Positions 1 to 8,388 of a DNA stretch of 64,000 nucleotides are shown one piece after another. The first letter of the stretch is position 1. Each line of letters starts with the position of its first letter. The notes under the pieces are model-generated. The model was not told the DNA's origin, made no database searches, and saw nothing but the letters and a program-made list of their open reading frames with translations. Source of the stretch: VRUE01 sp963812335 (GTDB lineage Bacteria; Actinomycetota; Thermoleophilia; Solirubrobacterales; 70-9); the NCBI GenBank assembly GCA_963812335.1, contig CAWEUU010000005.1, forward strand, positions 62,001 to 126,000, written 5' to 3'. A program made the position numbers and the translations under genes.

Positions 1-1399
1 CGGGATCGTCGGGGCCGCAGCCGACGAAGAGCAGCGGCCCGAGCGAGTCGCCGGCGTTGAGGGCGCCGTGGCTGCCGCCCCCCGCGTGGCTGACGCCGCC
101 CCAGTCGACGGCCTCGTAGCCGGGGGTGAGCGAGACGATGAAGTCGCCGGCCTGTGGAGCGTTGAGGGCGGAATGGACTCGGGAGAGGGCGTCGGGATAC
201 TCGCGAGCGTGGAACGTGTCGTCTTCAAGCGTAGCTTCGAGCGCGCCGAGGTCGCCCTCGAGCTGCCAGCGCTCGCCGCGGAGGTCGGCGACGTCGTCGC
301 CGGGGCGGAAGCGGAGGTGTTCCCCATCCCGCCAGATCGCAGATTCGTCGCCGGCCCGGCAACAGACCAGCTCGATCCCTTCGGTCTCTTCGAGCTTGCG
401 GCGCACCTGCTCCGGGTCCGCGCGCTCCCCCTCCCCCGGCAACAGGTAGATGTGCGCCGCGCGCCCGGTCGGGCTGACCGCGAGCTGGGCCAGCTCCGGG
501 CGGTCGTCGGAGGGGGCGAGCACCGTCCACTCACGCCCGAGCAGGTCGGCCAGCGGCAGGCCGCGGTCGACCGCCGTCTGGGCGTGGTCGGCGAGCAGGA
601 TCACCGCGTGCCCGTCGAGGAAACGGTCGAGCCCGCCGCCGGCCTCGAGCAGCTTGCCGAAGCAGCGGTCCGCCTTGGCGATCGACTCGACGCTTGCCTC
701 CGGCCCGTTGCGGTGCGAGTAGTTGTCGTTGTCCGGAAGCGAGAAGAGCAGGAAGTCGTACTCGCCGGACCTCTCCAGCTCGGCGGCGACGCAGGCCGAG
801 TAGCCGTCGCGATTACCGGGGATCGAGGTCGATTTGCACGGCGTCTCACGGCTGGCGTAGAGGTCCCCGTAGAAGAGCTCCGCCGGTCCCCAGGTGTGAT
901 GGCGGAACTTCAGCCGGGTCGTCTCGACCGCGCGCCGCAGCAGCCCGTCGAGCGAGACCTCGTGGCGGTGGCGGCCACGGTAGATCAGGAACGGCGTGCA
1001 GGCCGTGCGCAGATCGGCGTCGTCGAGGCGCTCGAACAGCGTCTCGGCTTCCGGGCTGAGGTGAGCCAGGTTCATGTTGTAGACGAGGTCGTAGAGGGCG
1101 CGGAAGACGCCGACGCTGCGGGTCGCCTCCAGCGAGGATCCGTACTCGACATAGCGTCGCTCGAGCCGGTGGAACCAGTTCATGCCGCTGATCCAGTGCT
1201 CGTCGGCGGCTACGCCGGTGACCATGTCGGCGCAGGCCACGGGCGTGACCGAGGGAAAACTGGAGACGCAATCGGGGATCAGCGCGCCGCGTTCGATCAG
1301 CGCGCCGAAGTTCGGTGCGCGCTCCTCGCGCACGGCCCGTTCGAGCATGTCGGTGCGCAGCGAGTCGACGTAGGTGAGTACGAGCTTCTTGGCGGGCAT
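1..1399 (-). CDS. Type I phosphodiesterase / nucleotide pyrophosphatase family protein (3' end outside window)
   Basis: The minus-strand frame opens with ATG at 1399 and stays open for 466 codons to the window edge, so the C-terminus is missing. The start MPAKKLVLTYVDSLRTDML, the nucleophile region around SVTPVACADMVTG (about residues 50-62) and the later metal-binding stretches SLPDNDNYSHRNG and LLADHAQT are the pattern of the alkaline phosphatase superfamily, NPP branch. These enzymes hydrolyse phosphodiester or pyrophosphate bonds using two metals and a Thr/Ser nucleophile. I see no signal peptide, so it is probably cytosolic. The substrate cannot be told. It lies 112 nt downstream of a co-oriented small membrane-protein gene, separated by a hairpin. 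Confidence 0.8.
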   Translation of the reverse strand, partial: MPAKKLVLTYVDSLRTDMLERAVREERAPNFGALIERGALIPDCVSSFPSVTPVACADMVTGVAADEHWISGMNWFHRLERRYVEYGSSLEATRSVGVFRALYDLVYNMNLAHLSPEAETLFERLDDADLRTACTPFLIYRGRHRHEVSLDGLLRRAVETTRLKFRHHTWGPAELFYGDLYASRETPCKSTSIPGNRDGYSACVAAELERSGEYDFLLFSLPDNDNYSHRNGPEASVESIAKADRCFGKLLEAGGGLDRFLDGHAVILLADHAQTAVDRGLPLADLLGREWTVLAPSDDRPELAQLAVSPTGRAAHIYLLPGEGERADPEQVRRKLEETEGIELVCCRAGDESAIWRDGEHLRFRPGDDVADLRGERWQLEGDLGALEATLEDDTFHAREYPDALSRVHSALNAPQAGDFIVSLTPGYEAVDWGGVSHAGGGSHGALNAGDSLGPLLFVGCGPDDP

Positions 1400-1449
1400 C
1401 GCTTGATTCTGAACGTGTCGATTGCCGGGAGCCGCCCCCGGACGCGGGA

Positions 1450-1487
1450 GGGAATCCCTGTCCATATCTGATTCTTCAGGGATTCCC
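1450..1487. repeat. Intergenic hairpin, 11-bp perfect arms
   Basis: GGGAATCCCTG at 1450-1460 pairs perfectly with CAGGGATTCCC at 1477-1487 around a 16-nt AT-rich loop. It lies between two minus-strand genes and has no T-run on either side, so it is not a canonical intrinsic terminator. It may be a processing or termination hairpin, or a small member of the palindromic repeats seen elsewhere in the window. Confidence 0.5.
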
Positions 1488-1511
1488 GGGAGCAGAGGAG
1501 GCGGCGTCTGA

Positions 1512-1946
1512 TCAGCGCAGGACGCGCAGGCCGGCGTGCTTGCGCTGGGCGCGTCGGTGGCGAGCGGCGCCGAGCCAGACGAGGGCGACGATCGCCAGCA
1601 GCGTCAGCACGGGCAGCAGCAGCGCCGCCGCGACGACGACCAGCGCCGCGAGCGAGACGATAAAGCCGAGCGCGCCGCCCCCACCGCCCTCGCGGCGACT
1701 TGCGCCGGCGACGAGGTCGCTGATCACGACACAGCCGAGCACGGCGCCGGCGGCGGCGAAGATCGCTCCGATCAGCCCGCCGAGCTCGGCGGCGCCGGAG
1801 AGCAGATAGCCAACGATCAGGCCGATCACGGCGGCGAGGATCGTCATCCGGCCGCGCGCCGAGCCGCGTGTGCCGGTGGTGCCGGCCAGCATGCCGATCG
1901 CCATGCCGATGCCCAGCTCGAAACCGGTGCCCGAGAGGAAGCTCAC
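1512..1946 (-). CDS. Small polytopic membrane protein of unknown function
   Basis: 144 codons. The protein has about four hydrophobic segments: a glycine-rich one near residues 10-28, two near 34-75 and a long one near 90-128. A Gly-rich linker (about 83-92) and a short basic tail (RHRRAQRKHAG) follow the pattern of a small inner-membrane protein with cytoplasmic C-terminus. I recognise no family or catalytic motif. It starts at ATG 1946, only 22 nt from the divergent aminotransferase gene, so the two probably share a promoter region. Confidence 0.55.
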   Translation of the reverse strand: MSFLSGTGFELGIGMAIGMLAGTTGTRGSARGRMTILAAVIGLIVGYLLSGAAELGGLIGAIFAAAGAVLGCVVISDLVAGASRREGGGGGALGFIVSLAALVVVAAALLLPVLTLLAIVALVWLGAARHRRAQRKHAGLRVLR

Positions 1947-1956
1947 GCCGAAAACC

Positions 1957-1962
1957 TACACT
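1957..1962 (+). promoter_or_regulatory. -10 hexamer of a leaderless promoter (TACACT)
   Basis: TACACT fits the actinobacterial TANNNT -10 consensus. It ends exactly six bases before the ATG at 1969, the spacing expected when transcription starts at the A of the start codon. No Shine-Dalgarno sequence is visible. The same geometry recurs before several other genes here. Confidence 0.55.
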
Positions 1963-1968
1963 CCGGGG

Positions 1969-3411
1969 ATGGAAGAGACGCCGCACCGGCGCCGGGCGCA
2001 CACCCGCAGCAGCGATCTGGAGCGCTACGCGGGCCTGTTCGCCGCGCGCACCAGCGTGATGCGCTCCTCGGCGATGCGCGACCTGATGGCGATCACCGCG
2101 CGGCCCGAGGTGATCTCGCTGGCCGGCGGCCTGCCAGACACCTCGACCTTCCCCGCCGACACCTTCGCCGCGCAGATGACGCGGATCGCCCAGGAGTCGA
2201 CCGCGGAGGCGTTGCAGTACGGGCCGACCGAGGGCTTCGCGGAGACGGTCGACTGCATCATCGAGGTGATGGGCGCCGAGGGAATGCTGCCCGACCCCGA
2301 CGACGTGATCGTCACCACCGGCGGCCAGCAGGCGATCGACCTGGTCTGCAAGACGCTGCTCGATCCGGGCGACGTCGTCATCTGCGAGGCGCCGACCTAT
2401 CCGGGCGCCGTGCCTGTCTTCTGCAGCTACCAGGCCGAGACGATCCAGATCGAGTGCGACGGGGACGGGATGCGGATCGACGAACTCGAGACAGTGCTGG
2501 CGCGGCTCGACGGCGAGGGGCGCCGGCCCAAATTCATCTACTCGGTGCCGAGCTTCCAGAACCCCGCCGGGGTGACGATGTCGCTGCAACGACGCCAGCG
2601 GCTGGTCGAGCTGGCGCGGCAGCACGAACTGCTCGTGGTGGAGGACAACCCCTACGGCCTGCTGCGCTTCGCTGGCGAGCCACTGCCGCCGCTCTACCAG
2701 CTCGACGGCGGCGACTTCGTGATCTACGTCGGCACCTTTTCCAAGATCCTCTCGCCCGGCATCCGCCTCGGCTGGGCGGTGGCGCCGCCGCCGGTGATGG
2801 AGAAGATCGTGCTCGGCAAGCAGGCCTCCGACCTCTGCACCTCGACCCTGACCCAACACTTCGTTCGGGAGTACTTCTCCGAACGGCGCTGGCAGGAGTA
2901 CATCGCCGACCTGGTGGAGATCTACCGTGGCCGCCGCGACACGATGGTCGCGGCGCTCCGCGAGCACTTCCCGGCCGAGGCGACCTGGACCGAACCGGAC
3001 GGTGGCCTGTTCATCTGGGCGACGCTGCCCGAGTACATCGACACCAGCGACCTGCTCGCCAAGGCGCTGCGCGAGGACGTCGCCTTCGTCCCCGGCCAGG
3101 CCGCCTACATCGACGAGAGCAGGGGGCGCAGCTCGATGCGACTCAACTTCTCCGGCGTCAGCGACGAGGAAATCCGCGAGGGCGTGCGCCGGATCGGCCG
3201 CGTGATCGCCGAGCAGGTCGAGCTGTACAAAGCTCTGACCGTCGAGCAAGGGCCTGCGGAGACGTCCGGCACGCCCGGACGCGGCGCGGAGGACGTGCCG
3301 GTCGACGTGGAGGAAGCCAAGCCCTCATCGGGCTCTGGTCAGGATCTGACTCCCCCAGGGCCGGATCAGGGTGCCGTATTGCCCTTCCGCAAAAGGAAGT
3401 CGGCCGGGTGA
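1969..3411 (+). CDS. PLP-dependent class I/II aminotransferase (2-aminoadipate/valine-pyruvate type)
   Basis: 480 residues from the ATG at 1969, chosen because it is six bases after a TANNNT -10 box and fits the family N-terminus. The fold type I landmarks are clear: SLAGGLPD near residue 50, VTTGGQQAID (~115), the PLP-contacting VEDNPYGLLRF (~225) and the Schiff-base lysine in GTFSKILSPGIRLGW (~259). This sequence style matches the MocR-like LysN/2-aminoadipate transaminase group, but the amino donor is not predictable. A ~70-residue Pro/Gly-rich tail after about residue 410 is longer than usual. Its stop overlaps the next gene's GTG start by four bases (GTGA), so the D-Ala-D-Ala ligase-like gene is translationally coupled. 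Confidence 0.85.
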   Translation: MEETPHRRRAHTRSSDLERYAGLFAARTSVMRSSAMRDLMAITARPEVISLAGGLPDTSTFPADTFAAQMTRIAQESTAEALQYGPTEGFAETVDCIIEVMGAEGMLPDPDDVIVTTGGQQAIDLVCKTLLDPGDVVICEAPTYPGAVPVFCSYQAETIQIECDGDGMRIDELETVLARLDGEGRRPKFIYSVPSFQNPAGVTMSLQRRQRLVELARQHELLVVEDNPYGLLRFAGEPLPPLYQLDGGDFVIYVGTFSKILSPGIRLGWAVAPPPVMEKIVLGKQASDLCTSTLTQHFVREYFSERRWQEYIADLVEIYRGRRDTMVAALREHFPAEATWTEPDGGLFIWATLPEYIDTSDLLAKALREDVAFVPGQAAYIDESRGRSSMRLNFSGVSDEEIREGVRRIGRVIAEQVELYKALTVEQGPAETSGTPGRGAEDVPVDVEEAKPSSGSGQDLTPPGPDQGAVLPFRKRKSAG

Positions 3412-4340
3412 GGGTCGCCGTGCTCAAGGGTGGGCGCTCGCTCGAGCGGGGCGTCTCATTGCGCTCGGGGGCCCGGGTCGAGGACGCGCTGGAAGGGCTC
3501 GGGCACGAGGTGACCTCGATCGACGCCGGCGGCGATCTGGTCAAGCGATTGATCGCCGCGCAGCCGGAGGTCGCCTTCGTCGCCATGCACGGGCCGGGCG
3601 GCGAGGACGGCACCGTGCAGGAGCTGCTCGAGATTCTCGGCATCCCCTTCACCGGCCCGCCGGTCGCCGCCTGCGGGCGCTGCATGGACAAGGTCCTGGC
3701 CAAGCACGAGCTGCGCGGTGCGGCCGTGCCCACCCCGGACTGGTTCGCCTTCAACGAGACCGCCTTCCGCGAGCTGGGCGCCGCCGATGCGCTCAGGGGC
3801 CTCGAGGATCGACTCGGCTTCCCGCTGGTGGTCAAGCCCAGTCGAGGCGGGTCGGCGCTCGGCGTGAAGTTCGCCGCGAGCCGGTTCGAGGTTCCCGAGG
3901 CGCTGATCTCGGCCTTCAGCTACGACAGCCGGGTGCTGCTGGAGCGCTTCGTCGAGGGACGTGAGCTCGCTGTCAGCGTGCTCGGCGGCGAGGCGCTGCC
4001 GGTGGTCGAGGCGATCCCGGCCGGTGGCGATCGCTACGACTTCGAGGCTCGCTACGAGATCGGCCGCACCGAGTTCGCCTGCCCGGCCGACCTCGGCGAG
4101 GAAGAGGCCGCCGCCGTGACCGACGCAGCGCTTGCGGCGTACGAGGCGCTCGGCTGCGCGGGGTTCTCCCGCGTCGACCTGATCCTCGCCGGCAACGGGC
4201 CCCAGGTGCTCGAGGTCAACGCGATCCCCGGCCTCACCGACACCAGCCTCCTCCCCCAGGCCGCCGAGGCGGGCGGCATGTCTTTCGAGGACCTGGTCGG
4301 GCGCATCCTCGCGCTCGCGCGCGAGCCGGCCGCGGCTTAG
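3408..4340 (+). CDS. D-alanine--D-alanine ligase-like ATP-grasp enzyme (paralog 1)
   Basis: 310 residues from GTG 3408. Family marks: VAVLKGGRSLERGVSLRSG at the N-terminus (Ddl has GGxSxEHxVSLxSG; here the usual His is Gly), MHGPGGEDGTVQ, the ATP-grasp lysines in FPLVVKPSRGGSALGV, and the metal-binding LEVNAIPGLTDTSL near the C-terminus. These support ATP-dependent joining of two D-amino acids for peptidoglycan. A second, more canonical Ddl lies in the kinase/PBP cluster at 30163, so this copy may have a different substrate. The coupling to an aminotransferase would fit supply of its amino acid substrate (inference). It ends three bases into the convergent DUF151 gene. Confidence 0.8.
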   Translation: MRVAVLKGGRSLERGVSLRSGARVEDALEGLGHEVTSIDAGGDLVKRLIAAQPEVAFVAMHGPGGEDGTVQELLEILGIPFTGPPVAACGRCMDKVLAKHELRGAAVPTPDWFAFNETAFRELGAADALRGLEDRLGFPLVVKPSRGGSALGVKFAASRFEVPEALISAFSYDSRVLLERFVEGRELAVSVLGGEALPVVEAIPAGGDRYDFEARYEIGRTEFACPADLGEEEAAAVTDAALAAYEALGCAGFSRVDLILAGNGPQVLEVNAIPGLTDTSLLPQAAEAGGMSFEDLVGRILALAREPAAA

Positions 4341-4819
4341 GAGTTGCCCTCCGCAAAATCGTCCGGGGTCACCTCGTCGAGGAACTCTTTGAACTTGTCG
4401 ACGACTTCCTCGGTGTCCTCGACCTCATGCTCGAACTCGATCGCCGACTCCTCGATCACGTCCTCGGCAGCGAAGATCGGCGCCGAGACGCGGACGGCGA
4501 GGGCGAGGGCGTCGGATGGGCGCGAGTCGATCTCGACCTCCGTGCCGTCGATCGAGATCGTGATCGACGCGTAGAAGGTGTTGTCGCGCAGCTCGGTGAC
4601 CGAGACCCGCTCGCATTTGGCGTCGAACTGCTCGAGCAGGTCGGAGAGCAGGTCATGGGTCATCGGCCGCGGCGTCGAAGCGCCCTGCAGCTTCATCAGG
4701 ATCGCCGCTGCCTCCGGATGACCGATCCAGATCGGCAGGAAGCGGTTGCCCTCAACCGTCTTCAACAGCACGATCGGCTGCTTGCCGACCATGTCGAAGC
4801 TGACCCCGTAGATTTGCAT
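4337..4819 (-). CDS. DUF151 / bifunctional nuclease family protein
   Basis: 160 residues from ATG 4819 (a TTG three codons upstream is also open). The opening MQIYGVSFDMVGKQPIVLLK and the middle LPIWIGHPEAAAI and SRPSDALALAVR are the signature of the DUF151 family, which includes plant bifunctional nucleases and many actinobacterial proteins of unknown role. The final ~35 residues are very acidic. It lies 10 nt downstream of tRNA-Ile on the same strand and converges on the ddl-like gene with a 3-nt stop-codon overlap. Confidence 0.85.
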   Translation of the reverse strand: MQIYGVSFDMVGKQPIVLLKTVEGNRFLPIWIGHPEAAAILMKLQGASTPRPMTHDLLSDLLEQFDAKCERVSVTELRDNTFYASITISIDGTEVEIDSRPSDALALAVRVSAPIFAAEDVIEESAIEFEHEVEDTEEVVDKFKEFLDEVTPDDFAEGNS

Positions 4820-4829
4820 TTGCTGCAAG

Positions 4830-4893
<64 letters not shown>

Positions 4894-4903
<10 letters not shown>

Positions 4904-5796
4904 GAACCGCGGCCGATAATAGCGGCCAGGGCGAGGGCCTCGTCCAAGTCCGCAAGCCGAATCTCGACCGCGACCTCCCCCCCGCGCGGGCGCACTTTGA
5001 CCTCGTGGCCGAGTGCCGACTCCAGCCGGTCGGCGGCGTCGCGCATCGCGGCGGCCTCCTCCGCGCTCACCCTCCCGCCCGACCGCTTCTTCATTCTTGG
5101 CTGGCCAGCCAGCTTAACCCTGTCCTCGGTCTCTCGCACCGACCAGCCGCCGCGGGACGCGTCGCGGGCGAGACGGCGGCGGACATCGTTGCCGGTGGCG
5201 CCGAGCAGGGCGCGGCCATGGCCCTCGCTGAGATCGCCCGACTCGAGCAGCTCCAGCGCCTCGTCGGGCAGGTCGAGCAGCCGGATCAGGTTCGAGACCG
5301 CGGGGCGACTGCGGCCGATGCGACGAGCCAGGTCTTCTTTGGAGAGACCGAGGTCATCGACCAGAGCGGCGCAGGCCCGCGCCTCCTCGACCGGATTGAG
5401 GTCCTCACGCACCATGTTCTCGATCAGCGCGACCTGCAGGCGCTCCGCCTGCTCGGAGTCGCGCACAACCGCGGGCACCTTCTGCAGGCCCGCCTGCTGC
5501 GCGGCGCGCCAGCGGCGCTCGCCGGCAATCAGCTCGTAGCTGCCGTCGTGGAGGGGACGGACGAGCAGGGGCTGGACGACGCCACTGCTCTCGATCGAGG
5601 CGGCGAGGCTCGCCAGCGCCTCGGAGTCGAAGTTGGTGCGCGGCTGTTTCGGGTTCGGCTTGATCAAGCCGACCGGGAGCTCGCGCAGATCGCCGACATC
5701 CTCGGCCGGGGCGCTCTCCGGCAGGATCGCCGCGAGGCCGCGGCCCATACCGCGCGTGGCCTTCTTGCCACCCTTTTTCGCGGCGCCGCTAGCCAC
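4894..5796 (-). CDS. parB: Chromosome partitioning protein ParB
   Basis: 300 residues from GTG 5796, which overlaps the parA stop by eight bases. It has a basic Ala/Lys-rich leader, the ParB N-terminal CTPase domain (LPVGLIKPNPKQPRTNF; GERRWRAAQQAG around residue 100; ENMVREDLNPVEEA), a helix-turn-helix that reads parS (SKEDLARRIGRSRPAVSNLIRLL) and a C-terminal dimerisation segment. ParB loads on parS as a CTP-dependent clamp and works with ParA and SMC to segregate the origin. A parS-like site lies at 9406-9421. Its last codons run into the tRNA-Ile gene. Confidence 0.95.
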
Positions 5797-6547
5797 GGCC
5801 GGCGAGCTCCTCGGCCAGCGCCCGGTAGGCGCCCGCGCCGCGGGAAGCGGGGGCGTGCTCGGTAACAGGCAGGCCGTAGCTCGGCGCCTCGGCGACCCTG
5901 ACGCTGCGCGGTATGACCGTCTCGAAGACCATTTCGGGGAAATGCTCGCGCAGCTCCCGCTCCACGTCCTGGGCGAGTCGCGTGCGCTCGTCATGCATAG
6001 TGATCAGCAGCCCCGACACGTTCAGTGCCGGGTTGAGCTCGCGGCGGATCATCCCCAGCGTGTCGAGGAACTGGACCAGGCCCTCGAGCGCCAGGTACTC
6101 AGCCTGCACCGGCACGATCACGCGGTCGGCGGCGACCAGCGCGTTGACGCTGACCGGGCCCAGCGACGGTGGGCAGTCGAGGATCGTGCAGGCAAAGCGC
6201 TCGCGCAGCGGGCCGAGCCGCTCGCGCAGCCGCGTCTCCGACCCCTCCAACCGCGGAAGCTCGACGGCGGCGCCCGCGAGGTCGCGGTTGGCCGGAACCA
6301 GCCAGAGGTTGTCGGGCCCGGCGGGGCGGGCGGCCTCGGCGACGGAGACGTCGCCGATCAGGCAGTCGTAGGAGGACGGGTGGGCATCGCGGTCGCCGCC
6401 CAGAGCGACGGTGGCGTTGCACTGCGGGTCGAGGTCGACGAGCAGAGTTTGTGACCCGGCTGCGGCCGTGCAGGCGGTCAGGTTGACCGCGGTGGTCGTC
6501 TTGCCGACACCGCCCTTCTGGTTGGAGACTGCGTAGACGAGGCCCAT
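5789..6547 (-). CDS. parA: Chromosome partitioning ATPase ParA/Soj
   Basis: 252 residues from ATG 6547. The deviant Walker A motif NQKGGVGKTTTAVNL sits at residues 9-23, followed by LLVDLDPQCNAT (A') and the switch/Walker B stretch CTILDCPPSLGPVS. It forms ATP-dependent gradients on the nucleoid that position ParB-parS complexes. parB follows with an 8-nt overlap. Upstream, a family A palindromic element (6579-6705) separates it from rsmG. Confidence 0.96.
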   Translation of the reverse strand: MGLVYAVSNQKGGVGKTTTAVNLTACTAAAGSQTLLVDLDPQCNATVALGGDRDAHPSSYDCLIGDVSVAEAARPAGPDNLWLVPANRDLAGAAVELPRLEGSETRLRERLGPLRERFACTILDCPPSLGPVSVNALVAADRVIVPVQAEYLALEGLVQFLDTLGMIRRELNPALNVSGLLITMHDERTRLAQDVERELREHFPEMVFETVIPRSVRVAEAPSYGLPVTEHAPASRGAGAYRALAEELAGRG

Positions 6548-6578
6548 GGGGGCGGAGGTTATTCGGGTTGGGCGTGCG

Positions 6579-6705
6579 GGGTTGGGGGTCGTTCTGAGAG
6601 CTGCCTAGGTTCGCTTCGCTCACTATGTTGGAGCCGCTTCGCGGCCCCGGATCTCTCGCCGGTGCGCCGCTTCGCGAGGCACTCTCAGAACGACCCCCAA
6701 CCCCT
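6579..6705 (-). repeat. Palindromic element family A, copy 1
   Basis: Two perfect 23-nt inverted arms (6579-6601 and 6683-6705) enclose a core of about 80 nt. Read on the minus strand the core begins TCGCGAAGCGGCGCACCGG and contains CCGCGAAGCGGCTCCAAC and ATAGTGAGCG, all shared with the copy at 20783-20919. The arms are not shared with the other copies. It sits between rsmG and parA. Confidence 0.85.
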
Positions 6706-6742
6706 TCAGTAGGCCGAATATTTCGGGCTAGAGCTGGTGGAG

Positions 6743-7453
6743 CTACCCCTTTGGGCGCTTCTTGGCCATGCCGGGGCGGCGGGGGAGGTCCTTGGGGGTG
6801 GGGCCTTGCTTGCGGAGGGCGTATAGGTGGCGGTGCTTGCTGCCGGCCCGATCTCCCACGGCCAGGACGTCCTCCAGCTGCATTGCGAGGTGGTCTGAGG
6901 CGTGGGCCAGCTGTTGCTCCTCGTCTTCGTCGCGTTTGCCCTTCCAGGCGACGAGGACTCCGTTGTCCTTGAGCAGGGGCGAGGCCAGCTCGGCGAGGGT
7001 CGAGAGGCGGCCCACGGCGCGGGCGGTGACGGCATCGTAGGCCTCGCGGCCATCCACGGCCGCGAGCTGCTCCGAGCGGGTATTGCGGACGGTTGCGTTG
7101 GCGATCTCGGCGCTCTCGATCGCGCGCTGGATGAACTCGCACTTGCGGCCCACCGACTCGATCGCGTCGACCTGAGATTCGGGCAGGGCAACCGCCAGGA
7201 CAAGCGCCGGAAACCCAGCCCCAGAGCCAATATCCGCAATCCGCGAGGCCCTTGCCAGCTCCCCCACCTCAAGCCCGGTAAGGCTGTCCTCAACATGCAC
7301 CTTCCAGGCTTGCTCCAGATCCCTGACCGAGCTAACGGACGCCCGCTCTTCCCTCAACAGCTCCAAGACCCGCGTGATCGTCGCCCTCTGACCCTCGTCT
7401 AGAGGGGCCCGGGGTAGGGCCGTAACGTCTTGTACTTTTTCGTCAGAAGCCAT
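6743..7453 (-). CDS. rsmG: 16S rRNA (guanine-527-N7)-methyltransferase RsmG/GidB
   Basis: 236 residues from ATG 7453. The SAM-binding motif IADIGSGAGFPALVLAVALP starts near residue 70, with EFIQRAIE and the downstream RAVGRLSTLAELASPLLK typical of RsmG, which methylates G527 of 16S rRNA. Its place between jag and parA is the standard actinobacterial one. The first ~17 codons lie inside the left half of a family C hairpin, and the start codon is in the hairpin loop, which could affect translation (inference). A short basic tail (MAKKRPKG) ends the protein. Confidence 0.93.
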   Translation of the reverse strand: MASDEKVQDVTALPRAPLDEGQRATITRVLELLREERASVSSVRDLEQAWKVHVEDSLTGLEVGELARASRIADIGSGAGFPALVLAVALPESQVDAIESVGRKCEFIQRAIESAEIANATVRNTRSEQLAAVDGREAYDAVTARAVGRLSTLAELASPLLKDNGVLVAWKGKRDEDEEQQLAHASDHLAMQLEDVLAVGDRAGSKHRHLYALRKQGPTPKDLPRRPGMAKKRPKG

Positions 7454-7516
7454 CGTCCACAACCGTAAGCGCGGCTTCGAAAAAGTTAAGTGGAGGCCCT
7501 ACCCCGGACTCCTCTC
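7401..7516 (+). repeat. Palindromic element family C, copy 1 (rsmG start / jag 3' side)
   Basis: Left half CCGGGGTAGGGCC (7409-7421) then AACGTCTTGTACTTTTT (7424-7440); right half AAAAAGTTAAGTGGAGG (7480-7496) then CCCTACCCCGG. The ends GTAGGGCC/GGCCCTAC and ACTTTTT/AAAAAGT pair, leaving an asymmetric internal loop. The same two half-sites recur at 52166-52280. The 39-nt loop holds the rsmG start codon. Confidence 0.8.
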
Positions 7517-7999
7517 CTACTCCGCCACCAAAGGTGCGACGACCACGCACCGCCGCGGCTCGTCGCCTTCGCTGTAGGTCTCGACCCCGGAGCGGCCTTT
7601 GAGGTGTTCGTGCACGACCCGTCGTTCCTGCGCGCTCATCGGGTCCATCTCGACGGTCACGTCGTCGTCCAGCGCCCGCTCGGCCGCCTTGTCCGCCCGC
7701 CCGGTCAGCACCTCGCGGCGGCGCTCGCGATAGCCGGCGGCATCGAGCACGACCCGCTTGCGGTCGCGCAGGCCACGAAATGCCGCCTGGAAGCAGAGCA
7801 GCTGCAGGGCGTCGATCGTCTGACCGCGCTTGCCGATCAGCAGCCCGTAGTCGTCCTCGCCGGCGACCACGGCCTCGATCCGCTCGTCGTCCTCGCGAAC
7901 TTCGACGTCGCCGTCAAGGTCAAGTTCGTCGAGAACTCCCTCGACAAGCTCCCGAACCCGCTCCGCGGGCTCCTCAGGCCAATTCCCATCAGCACTCAT
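7517..7999 (-). CDS. jag: Jag / SpoIIIJ-associated RNA-binding protein (KH and R3H domains)
   Basis: 160 residues from ATG 7999; the frame stays open upstream but enters a family A element, so that extension is rejected. The KH domain contains GEDDYGLLIGKRGQTIDALQLL (about 65-85), followed by an R3H domain with RERRREVLTGRADKAAERAL and the closing MSAQERRVVHEHLKG. This RNA-binding protein (also called KhpB/EloR) is normally encoded next to yidC and influences cell elongation in Gram-positives. Here two palindromic elements separate it from yidC. Confidence 0.93.
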   Translation of the reverse strand: MSADGNWPEEPAERVRELVEGVLDELDLDGDVEVREDDERIEAVVAGEDDYGLLIGKRGQTIDALQLLCFQAAFRGLRDRKRVVLDAAGYRERRREVLTGRADKAAERALDDDVTVEMDPMSAQERRVVHEHLKGRSGVETYSEGDEPRRCVVVAPLVAE

Positions 8000-8031
8000 G
8001 GCCAGCAGCCTATCCGGCTTTTCAGGGCACA

Positions 8032-8172
8032 GGAGGTCGGGTGGTTCCGCTTGAGATCCGAGATTCGCTCCGCTGACGCTGCGCTCATGAATCTGGAGCT
8101 CCCTTCGGGAGCCCAGCACCCCCCGCCGGGGCGCCGCTACGCGAGGATCTCAAGCGGAACCACCCGACCTCC
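8032..8172 (-). repeat. Palindromic element family A, copy 2 (divergent core)
   Basis: Perfect 28-nt inverted arms at 8032-8059 and 8145-8172. The minus-strand core starts TCGCGTAGCGGCGCCCCGG and keeps GAGCGCAGCGTCAGCGGAGC near its end, clearly related to the copy at 20783-20919, while the centre is changed (GGGCTCCCGAAGGGAGC hairpin instead of GCCGCGAAGCGGC). The arm sequence is unique to this copy. Confidence 0.8.
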
Positions 8173-8235
8173 TCCAGCTCAGCAGAGAACGCCGCGCCCG
8201 GGTCATTCCAGCTCAGCAAGCCGGCAGGAGCAGCG

Positions 8236-8378
8236 GTGAGTGAGTGGCTCCCCCGGGAGTGCCTCGCGAAGCGGCGCCCCGGCGAGAGATTGTGAGCCGC
8301 GAAGCGGCACCAAATCGTGAGCGGAGCCAAAGGCGGAGCGAACATAGGCAGCTCCCAGGGGATCGCCCCCTCACTCAC
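8236..8378 (+). repeat. Palindromic element family A, copy 3
   Basis: The plus-strand core starts TCGCGAAGCGGCGCCCCGG and contains GCCGCGAAGCGGC and GTGAGCGGAGC. The arms (8236-8259 and 8352-8378) pair at GTGAGTGAG and CTCCC but have mismatches and bulges between, so this is the least perfect family A copy. Confidence 0.8.
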
Positions 8379-8388
8379 ACGAAGCCGC

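Larger units (their letters stand above)
8000..8388. other. 389-nt gene-free spacer between yidC and jag filled by two family A elements
   Basis: No coding sequence with family support is visible. The spacer is nearly all palindromic: one family A element at 8032-8172 and another, in opposite orientation, at 8236-8378. Between them TCCAGCTCAGCA occurs twice, near 8173 and 8207, as a short direct repeat. Confidence 0.75.

Noticed and set aside
6579..6705. Family A element as a simple intrinsic terminator of rsmG or parA
   Set aside because: The stem is long, but no T-run follows and the loop sequence is shared with three distant copies, which terminators do not explain.
8000..8119. N-terminal extension of jag to 8119
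   Set aside because: The extension is the translation of a family A element and has no similarity to Jag; ATG 7999 gives the normal family start.
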